Virus record (IMG/VR): IMGVR_UViG_3300042554_000768
Coordinates: 1-45,630 of that record
DNA: 45,630 nt
Direction: 5' to 3' (one strand)
DNA from: a virus
Shown: piece after piece, positions 23,359-28,787 of the stretch
How the letters are laid out: every line of letters begins with the position of its first letter
Position numbering within the stretch: position 1 is the first letter of the stretch
The notes under the pieces: model-generated
What the model was told of the DNA's origin: nothing
The model's database searches: none
Seen by the model: only the letters and a program-made list of their open reading frames with translations
Made by a program: the position numbers and the translations under genes

Positions 23359-23742
23359 TTAAACGGCAATTGCTGCGGCAATCTTTCGCGAGGCTACCCG
23401 CGCCGCTTCAAGTGCCTCTAGCAACAAGTCATCTGCGCATTCAGACAAATAATCGTTATCTGAGCCGGGAACATTGCAGTCGATACCCCAAAGACTTGCG
23501 GCATGCTCAGAAACGCATACGTCATCAACAAAAACGGACAACACGACACCAACGAATGACCATTCGTCGCGGTTCCAAGACTCGACCTGCTCAGGAAAGT
23601 AACAATCAAAATCCGTGGGTCGCGTCTCAGTGTCGTGATGAACAACTGCCGCAATGGTGAACGGGCCAACTTCCACAGTGCGTCGATCCCCTATGCAAAC
23701 AAATGAGTCAAAATTGGGAAACTTAGGAAGTGCTTGTGTCAT
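23359..23742 (-). CDS. Acidic hypothetical protein, first gene behind a predicted promoter
   Basis: The start M-T-Q-A-L-P is supported by AGGAG 9 bases upstream; the frame is open further, but the extra codons fall in the shared leader. The 127-residue protein is acidic, Cys-containing, and ends in an Ala-rich helix. No known motif. The predicted promoter and leader directly upstream suggest early, fairly strong expression. Confidence 0.68.
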   Translation of the reverse strand: MTQALPKFPNFDSFVCIGDRRTVEVGPFTIAAVVHHDTETRPTDFDCYFPEQVESWNRDEWSFVGVVLSVFVDDVCVSEHAASLWGIDCNVPGSDNDYLSECADDLLLEALEAARVASRKIAAAIAV

Positions 23743-23755
23743 GGTCGTTTGCTCC

Positions 23756-23776
23756 TTTTGCGTGTTTAGCGTGTTC
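23756..23776 (-). repeat. Shared 21-nt 5' leader, copy 2
   Basis: Second copy of the leader at 11164-11184 (19/21 identical). It lies between the predicted promoter at 23790-23817 and the AGGAG of the gene starting at 23742. Confidence 0.6.
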
Positions 23777-23789
23777 AATCGATAGGGCC

Positions 23790-23817
23790 ATCATACGCAA
23801 GCGGGTTGTGTAATCAA
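23790..23817 (-). promoter_or_regulatory. Predicted sigma70-type promoter
   Basis: On the minus strand TTGATT (23817-23812), 16 bases, TATGAT (23795-23790). The -10 is 5/6 and the -35 is 4/6. It would start near 23783 and give a transcript beginning just before the shared leader. Confidence 0.5.
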
Positions 23818-23838
23818 GCCCATCGAATTAAGCGACCA

Positions 23839-24144
23839 CTAGGCGGTTGCTTCCAGTTCCTTGATCCGTTGCCGAAGGCGGTCAATCTCAGTTTGCAATA
23901 CCCTATTTTGAGTCGCGAGCTGAGACACCGGATCCACATAAGCCATCGAAACCAAATACAACCCGCGACCCGCCTTCTCTGCCTCGCCGCGCAGTACATA
24001 CCGATCCAAACATTGGCGGCATGACCCGCGATCACCCGTCACCCTATTGCCAAACATCTCTATAGCTTTGGCGTACACCTGCTTTACCGTTGCCGGTTCG
24101 CTGAATGTCGCAAGCGCCTCAAAGTACACCGATACATTCGCCAT
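23839..24144 (-). CDS. Winged-helix protein with C-terminal leucine-zipper, probable regulator
   Basis: In the 101-residue protein residues 15-65 look like a winged helix: A-T-V-K-Q-V-Y-A-K-A, a recognition-type helix S-C-R-Q-C-L-D-R-Y, and a wing A-G-R-G-L-Y-L-V. Residues 75-98 form a regular Leu/Ile heptad coiled coil (L-A-T-Q-N-R-V-L-Q-T-E-I-D-R-L-R-Q-R-I), suggesting a dimer. GAGGG precedes the ATG. Directly upstream lie a 12-bp inverted repeat and repeated TCACTTA units, good operator candidates. Autoregulation is inferred. Confidence 0.7.
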   Translation of the reverse strand: MANVSVYFEALATFSEPATVKQVYAKAIEMFGNRVTGDRGSCRQCLDRYVLRGEAEKAGRGLYLVSMAYVDPVSQLATQNRVLQTEIDRLRQRIKELEATA

Positions 24145-24717
24145 TTTTTTACCCTCAGGTTATCTAAGAATGTGAATAAGTGACGACTTCACTTACTTAG
24201 GCGTTATAACATCACTTATTCACCTTTTTACTCTAAGATAAGTAACTTACTGAAGCAACCTGTCGCATGAAAGATATGAAAGAAATAGGCGCGGATAAAA
24301 TTATTTCGTCGCCGGTAAGTGCCTGAAAGGATTGAGTTAAATGGTGATTTTGACGGCCAAAACGATTTTTTCTATTTCTTTCCTAGGTCTAATTAAAAGA
24401 GGCAGATCAGGGAGTCTAAAGTGACGTGTTGCAGAAAAGAGACAGGGGGAAAGGTGTAAGGAAAGAAATAAAAGAAAGGAATAAAAAGAGAGATATATCT
24501 ATTTAGAGAGATTTTCACTAGTCTTTTCAGTCACTTAGAGATGGTCAAGTGTTCCCAATTAATTCTAGCGCAAGCCAAATAGTTCTTAGAATTAAATCAA
24601 ACGCCCTTTACGGCAGCGAAACTCCAGTATAAGATGGCCCCCATGTATCCAGATATGCGATATAAGATGCGCGTGTCGATATAAGGCGATATAAGGTCAT
24701 TAGGGAGACTTTTACGC
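24145..24717. promoter_or_regulatory. 573-bp AT-rich non-coding control/origin-like region
   Basis: No credible gene is seen here, only a 19-codon frame at 24267 without an RBS. The region holds the inverted repeat 24172-24223, several TCACTTA/TAAGTGA units (24177, 24189, 24212, 24531), the palindrome GTTATAAC within 24202-24214, and a purine-rich tract (about 24434-24506). At its right end lie CGATATAAG repeats. It separates the minus regulator from terS. It may combine promoters, operators, an origin or a packaging site; the composition is seen, the role is inferred. Confidence 0.55.
24172..24223. repeat. 12-bp perfect inverted repeat, operator candidate
   Basis: GTGAATAAGTGA (24172-24183) and TCACTTATTCAC (24212-24223) are exact reverse complements 28 bases apart. 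They lie 28-80 bases upstream of the winged-helix/zipper gene. A third TCACTTA lies between the arms. Confidence 0.7.
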
Positions 24718-24842
24718 ATGAGCAAGGGTAAGGCTGCGGGTAACCAGAAGGCCGCTGTAAAGACCGCTGAGGCCGATATAGGGAAGGGCGATATAAGACA
24801 GGTGTATGCCGATATAACACCGCAATATCAGGGTGATATCAC
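24627..24842. repeat. CGATATAAG repeat cluster around the terS start (pac/cos candidate)
   Basis: Copies of CGATATAA/CGATATAG start at 24658, 24677, 24687, 24774, 24789 and 24810. A partial GTATAAGATG lies at 24627, and the palindrome GTGATATCAC at 24833-24842. The copies at 24677 and 24687 form an exact 10-bp tandem. Several lie inside the terS coding sequence. Small terminase subunits bind sites in or next to their own gene in pac phages, so this is a strong candidate; an operator or -10 boxes are alternatives. Confidence 0.6.
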
Positions 24843-25257
24843 TTTGGTAACGCCCATAAATGACAATAGACGCCACCCTGACCAGACCCTATCGGCTGCG
24901 GTAGCGTCTATGTCGTTCGCCGGATTCGATGCCCGCCGCATATGCTCAGCCCTGCGAATCAGCCCCAACACGCTCCACAGCCACTATCAGGACGAATTCG
25001 AGAACGGGTGCTCGCGCATGGTTGACCGTATCGCCGGTTCCCTAGCACAGCGCGCACTGGCGGGCAGCGATACCGCAGCCATTTTCCTGCTGAAAACGCG
25101 CGGGCAGGGCAAGTTTACTGAGCGGCAGGCACTAGACGTTAGTGTAGAAGTCACCCACAAGTCAGAGTTGGTGACCGAATTAGCGGGCCTGATAGGGCGC
25201 GGCATCACCATAGACATGGAACCGACAGACGAAAAAAAGGGGGCCGAAGCCCCCTAG
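24718..25257 (+). CDS. terS: Terminase small subunit
   Basis: The 179-residue protein has a basic N-terminus and then a helix-turn-helix at about 60-90 (M-S-F-A-G-F-D-A-R-R-I-C-S-A-L-R-I-S-P). A helical oligomerisation region with A-L-A-G-S-D-T-A-A-I-F-L-L-K follows, typical of phage TerS proteins that recognise packaging sites. GGGAG lies about 9 bases before the ATG. It is separated from terL by an opposed cassette. Its 3' end doubles as an intrinsic terminator of the opposing genes. Confidence 0.82.
   Translation: MSKGKAAGNQKAAVKTAEADIGKGDIRQVYADITPQYQGDITLVTPINDNRRHPDQTLSAAVASMSFAGFDARRICSALRISPNTLHSHYQDEFENGCSRMVDRIAGSLAQRALAGSDTAAIFLLKTRGQGKFTERQALDVSVEVTHKSELVTELAGLIGRGITIDMEPTDEKKGAEAP
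25232..25255 (-). terminator. Intrinsic terminator of the DUF932 cassette, inside terS 3' end
   Basis: On the minus strand AGGGGGC-TTCG-GCCCCCT (25255-25238) is followed by seven T. The TTCG tetraloop and perfect 7-bp GC stem make a textbook Rho-independent terminator for the minus genes starting near 26756. It overlaps the last codons and stop of terS. Confidence 0.85.
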
Positions 25258-25278
25258 TAGCGCCACGTTGAGCCCGCG

Positions 25279-25641
25279 CTAGTCCATTAGTGCTTCCAGC
25301 GTAACGGGCTGGCCCCCGGGTGCTACGGGTTGCGGTGCGTCAATAATCGCGGGTTGCCCGCCATCGTCTGGCGTTTCGCCTAAGGCCAAACATGCCGCTA
25401 TGTAGCGCACTCGCTCAGATAAAGGGCCGTTGTAGGTTAGTGCGACGTCTGTAGCGGTTTCGGCATCGGGCACTAGGATTGCGTCTAGACAATCGCCGCG
25501 CCAGTAGTTTTTGATGCGCCCTAGGTTTGCATCGGGCCCTATCACGTTTTCAAGGTACCAGCTCAGCCAGTGCCCGCCCTTTTTGACGTGCTCCGCGTTC
25601 CATGTGCGCACCACGATAACGTCACAATCTCTTTTGAACAT
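25279..25641 (-). CDS. Hypothetical protein
   Basis: Several in-frame ATGs are possible; M-F-K-R-D-C is preferred because GGAG lies 9 bases before it. The 120-residue protein has F-K-R-D-C-D-V-I-V-V-R-T-W and a Pro/Gly/Gln-rich C-terminus (about 85-115). I cannot assign a family. It is co-oriented with the DUF932 gene 77 bases upstream and shares its terminator. Confidence 0.62.
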   Translation of the reverse strand: MFKRDCDVIVVRTWNAEHVKKGGHWLSWYLENVIGPDANLGRIKNYWRGDCLDAILVPDAETATDVALTYNGPLSERVRYIAACLALGETPDDGGQPAIIDAPQPVAPGGQPVTLEALMD

Positions 25642-25718
25642 TTTTGCCATCTCCGATTCGATGCTAGATGCATCCCGCAAGGCCCTAGGATTGCGCCTAA
25701 GACCCTGCAGGCTGCGGA

Positions 25719-26756
25719 CTAGGCCGCTATAGCGTATTGGCTGGCGAGCGCCTTTAGCGCCTTTTGCTTGAGCGCATCACCTGCCCCCAATTGAGTGCTA
25801 GCAAACCGCGCACCGCGTGCGCCATCGTTTTCCGTGTCGCGAACGGTAGCGGCATGGTCTACGTAGTACGTCACGGCATTTAATAGGCCGTAGGCCGTGC
25901 CGTCCGCACTGGCAAGCTGTGAGCCCGGCGCCTTTTTGTAGGCCGTCACAAGGGCGCGCAGATTGTTTTCGGCCTTAGTGCTCACAATTTTCGAGCCCTT
26001 GCCGTCCACCTTCCCAATATCCGCCGGGTTGATGTCAAGCAAACCAGCCAAAAAGTCTAGCGCGGCTTTGTTGTCAACCTTAATTTTTGCCAGTGCGTGC
26101 CACTGTTCGCTAGTAATGCGATGCTGTTCACCCAAAAGGCCGAAAGCCCGCGCCAGTCCCGCGCTATCAAACTGCGTCGAATGCTTATTCTTGTAACCAC
26201 GTTCTAATGCGTCACGGTCAACCATCCGCATGGTGTTGGCGCACACTTGGCGCACAGTAGTGGCCACTAAGTCGGTAGCACGCGAGCCATCGAAACTAGT
26301 TTGCAGTCGAATGTAACTGTCCACCTGATCGTTGCCGGGCATCAGGAATCCATAGTCCGGCCCAAGTTTGGCCATACACCACACAATGCGCCCGCCACGC
26401 ACCGCGCCTGCGGTTTCAATTGACAATCCATTGTCGCTGAGAAAGTCTGCGAAAAATTCCATAATCTCGCGGGGCTGATGGACGTTATAGCGATTTTCAG
26501 AGACCACACCTAAGGCCGCGCCCGTGTCGCTACGGTAGAGCACGGATTGATTGTCAAAATTCATGGTCCGCCCGTCGCTGGTGTTATAGATGACGGGGGC
26601 GCGGTTCGCGTTCCAATTGAGCCCGGCCTTTTGCGTGATGGTGTCGATGCTATCGCCGGGTTCGATGGATTGTCCCAAGCCGTGCCATGCTGAGGCCGCA
26701 CCGCCTACCGCCGCGAATGCATAGATGCCGGTGCTGTTGTCGATTTCATGTGCCAT
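25719..26756 (-). CDS. DUF932 domain phage/plasmid-like protein
   Basis: The 345-residue protein matches the DUF932 phage/plasmid family (TIGR03299-like): W-H-G-L-G near 24-28, Y-R-S-D-T-G-A-A-L-G-V-V-S-E-N-R-Y near 73-89 and V-C-A-N-T-M near 169-174. Its molecular function is not established; members are widespread in phages and plasmids. GAGGGT precedes the ATG. It is preceded by a predicted promoter (26811-26840) and a perfect 16-bp palindrome (26789-26804). It forms an opposed cassette between terS and terL. Confidence 0.88.
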   Translation of the reverse strand: MAHEIDNSTGIYAFAAVGGAASAWHGLGQSIEPGDSIDTITQKAGLNWNANRAPVIYNTSDGRTMNFDNQSVLYRSDTGAALGVVSENRYNVHQPREIMEFFADFLSDNGLSIETAGAVRGGRIVWCMAKLGPDYGFLMPGNDQVDSYIRLQTSFDGSRATDLVATTVRQVCANTMRMVDRDALERGYKNKHSTQFDSAGLARAFGLLGEQHRITSEQWHALAKIKVDNKAALDFLAGLLDINPADIGKVDGKGSKIVSTKAENNLRALVTAYKKAPGSQLASADGTAYGLLNAVTYYVDHAATVRDTENDGARGARFASTQLGAGDALKQKALKALASQYAIAA

Positions 26757-26788
26757 TGTCTTACCCTCTTTTGAGTGTTGATTGTGTC

Positions 26789-26804
26789 GCCGTCAATTGA
26801 CGGC
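26789..26804. repeat. Perfect 16-bp palindrome GCCGTCAATTGACGGC
   Basis: Perfect dyad symmetry in the 5' leader of the DUF932 gene, just downstream of its predicted -10 box. It could be a repressor operator or form an RNA hairpin. Seen directly; role inferred. Confidence 0.65.
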
Positions 26805-26810
26805 CCATCA

Positions 26811-26840
26811 ATTCTAGTTTAGCGCAAGCGCTTTGCGCAA
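26811..26840 (-). promoter_or_regulatory. Predicted promoter of the DUF932 cassette
   Basis: On the minus strand TTGCGC (26840-26835), 18 bases, TAGAAT (26816-26811, 5/6 match). Start near 26804, so the palindrome covers the transcription start. Confidence 0.5.
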
Positions 26841-26999
26841 CTATTGCATCCAAAATGGATACATTTGCTTGGAGCGTGTATCAGGGACAATTCACCACAG
26901 CACACGCTAGGCCATAAGACGCTAGAATGAATACATGACACAATGCGCGACGATGCCCCCGGGTCCCTCGCATGATGTTATAACGTGATGCAGTAGGGA

Positions 27000-27021
27000 C
27001 CCCCGCCCGCCCCCCGCCCCC
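27000..27021 (-). other. G-quadruplex motif
   Basis: The minus strand reads G5-C-G6-C-G3-C-G5: four G-runs with single-base loops, the ideal pattern for a very stable parallel G-quadruplex. It lies in the non-coding region between the DUF932 gene and terL. It could affect transcription, replication or packaging. Confidence 0.7.
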
Positions 27022-27043
27022 ACACAAAACGACCCGGGGGGAG

Positions 27044-27133
27044 TAGGGTCCCATCTGCGGTATTCACCCCCAACCCCACCTGCACTTTTGACTGCTCTAC
27101 CCCCTTGTGCTAGTTTCCACTAGGGTCCCATCT
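27044..27133. repeat. Direct repeat TAGGGTCCCATCT (two copies) with GGGWCCC sites
   Basis: TAGGGTCCCATCT occurs at 27044-27056 and 27121-27133. Related GGGTCCC/GGGACCC sites are at 26961 and 26996. The second full copy lies between the predicted late promoter and the first late gene. Operator or packaging element candidate. Confidence 0.6.
27088..27116 (+). promoter_or_regulatory. Predicted late-operon promoter
   Basis: TTGACT (27088-27093), 17 bases, and TAGTTT (27111-27116) preceded by TGC (extended -10). The -35 is strong (5/6) and the -10 weak, which would suit an activated promoter. It precedes the small gene at 27150 and terL. Confidence 0.42.
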
Positions 27134-27149
27134 ACTACTTGGAGTTGAC

Positions 27150-27302
27150 ATGGCTAGTAAGTCTGGTTTGTACGCGAACATTCACGCCAAGCGGCAACGG
27201 ATTGCTCAAGGTTCCCCTGAGAAAATGCGCAAGCCCGGGTCCCCGGGTGCTCCAACGGCCAAGGCATTTAGGGAGTCTGCGAAGACGGCCAAGAAGCGAT
27301 AA
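27150..27302 (+). CDS. Small basic conserved protein upstream of terL
   Basis: This 50-residue protein (GGAG about 5 bases upstream) contains K-S-G-L-Y-A-N-I-H-A-K-R-Q-R-I and M-R-K-P-G-S-P-G-A-P-T-A-K-A-F. I recognise this as a highly conserved tiny phage protein family usually found near terminase, portal or capsid genes. It is basic, so it may bind DNA or be packaged. It ends 3 bases before terL. Confidence 0.78.
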   Translation: MASKSGLYANIHAKRQRIAQGSPEKMRKPGSPGAPTAKAFRESAKTAKKR

Positions 27303-27305
27303 GTT

Positions 27306-28787
27306 ATGACGAAGCTGGCTGAGCAGAAGCCGCTGACGCAGAAGGAGTTGATTAAGAAGCTCAACGAGTTATCTGTTGAGGATCTTGAGGCGTTGTTGGC
27401 GCATACGAAGTGGGAGCAGGCTCGGCACAAGCATCAGGTGCCTCCGGGCGGCTTATGGACGGTGTGGTTGATGTTGGCGGGTCGTGGTGCGGGCAAGACT
27501 CGTGCGGCGGCGGAGTGGACTTGGTGGGAGGCGTATCAGAATCCTGAGACTCGTTGGTTGGTGTGTGCGCCGACTTCTGCGGACATTAGAGACACTTGTT
27601 TTGAGGGGGATTCGGGGTTGATCAGTGTCATTCCCGAGAAGTTGGTCAAGGAGTACAACCGTTCGTTGTCTGAGATTATTTTGACCAACGGGTCGCTCAT
27701 CAAAGGCATTTCTGCGGAGACTCCGGATCGGTTGCGTGGTGGTCAGTGGCATGGTGCGTGGACGGACGAGTTAGCGGCGTGGCAATACGATCAAGAGGCG
27801 TGGGACATGATTATGTTTGCGCTTCGATTGGGCAAGCATCCGCGTATTGTGGCGACGACGACGCCGAAGCCGAAGGCATTGATTCGGGATTTGATTGAGC
27901 GTGATGGTGCGGATGTACACGTTACGCGGGCATCGACTTACGAGAACATTGCCAATTTGGCGCCGACGTTTCAGCAGCAGTTGTTGAAGTTTGAGGGGAC
28001 GACTTTGGGTCGTCAGGAGATTCACGCTGAGGTGTTGAACCCTGAGGATCAGGGGATTATCAAGCGATCTTGGGTAAATTTGTGGCCTGCTAAGGTTCCG
28101 TTGCCGCAATTTGAGCAGATTGTGATGAGTTTAGACACGGCATTTACGGAGCAGACGCGAGACAAGAAGACATCTGACGCGGACCCGAGTGCATGTGTGG
28201 TGTTGGGGTTATTTTACGAGAAAGAGAAGCCTAACATCATGTTGTTGGACTGTTGGGAGGAGCGTTTAGGGATGCCTGATTTGATCAGGAAGGTGCAGAA
28301 GGAGCGTGAGGTGTATTACGGTGGGGAGGAGCAGAGGCCGGTGATTAAGCCGATATACGGACCGAATCGCACCAAGGGCTACGGGAGGCGTCCGGACACG
28401 ATTGTGATTGAGGACAAGGGGTCTGGGATTAGTCTTCGGCAGATGTTGGCGCGTGAGGGGATCATTGCGCATGCGTACAACCCGGGCAAGGCGTCAAAAT
28501 TGACTCGTTTGCACATGGTTTCGCATCTTTTTGCGAGTGGGATGGTGTGGTTTGTGGAGTCTGAGAAGCGAAAAGGGCAGGTTAGGAGCTGGGCGGAGCC
28601 GTTGTTGTACCAGTTGTGTGCATTTTCGGGTGAGGGGAGCATACGTCACGACGATTTGATGGACGCTTGCACGCAGGGATTACGTTTTCTGGCGGACATG
28701 GATATGATAAGTGTGAGTAAGCCTAAGCCTGTTCAGCCGAAATTGATCATTACTGAGCGTCCGAGAGGTAATCCGTATGGCGTCTGA
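27306..28787 (+). CDS. terL: Terminase large subunit
   Basis: The 493-residue protein has the packaging ATPase Walker A G-R-G-A-G-K-T (59-65), Walker B with catalytic acid T-D-E (152-154), and coupling motif A-T-T-T-P-K-P (182-188). A C-terminal RNase H-like nuclease follows, with M-S-L-D-T-A-F (Asp276) and H-D-D-L-M-D-A near the end. Length and motifs are complete. It cuts concatemeric DNA and pumps it into the prohead through the portal. It overlaps the portal gene by 11 bases. Confidence 0.95.
   Translation: MTKLAEQKPLTQKELIKKLNELSVEDLEALLAHTKWEQARHKHQVPPGGLWTVWLMLAGRGAGKTRAAAEWTWWEAYQNPETRWLVCAPTSADIRDTCFEGDSGLISVIPEKLVKEYNRSLSEIILTNGSLIKGISAETPDRLRGGQWHGAWTDELAAWQYDQEAWDMIMFALRLGKHPRIVATTTPKPKALIRDLIERDGADVHVTRASTYENIANLAPTFQQQLLKFEGTTLGRQEIHAEVLNPEDQGIIKRSWVNLWPAKVPLPQFEQIVMSLDTAFTEQTRDKKTSDADPSACVVLGLFYEKEKPNIMLLDCWEERLGMPDLIRKVQKEREVYYGGEEQRPVIKPIYGPNRTKGYGRRPDTIVIEDKGSGISLRQMLAREGIIAHAYNPGKASKLTRLHMVSHLFASGMVWFVESEKRKGQVRSWAEPLLYQLCAFSGEGSIRHDDLMDACTQGLRFLADMDMISVSKPKPVQPKLIITERPRGNPYGV

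Larger units (their letters stand above)
26757..27149. promoter_or_regulatory. 393-bp divergent control region between DUF932 and late genes
   Basis: No gene is seen. The region contains a 16-bp palindrome, a predicted minus promoter, a 13-bp element shared with 24202-24214 (at 26973-26985), four GGGWCCC sites, a C-rich block able to form a G-quadruplex on the minus strand (27000-27021), and a predicted + promoter (27088-27116). It probably controls both the DUF932 cassette and the late operon. Confidence 0.6.

Noticed and set aside
24267-24326. 19-codon + frame in the non-coding region before terS
   Set aside because: No ribosome site, very short, and no overlap with neighbours to support translation.
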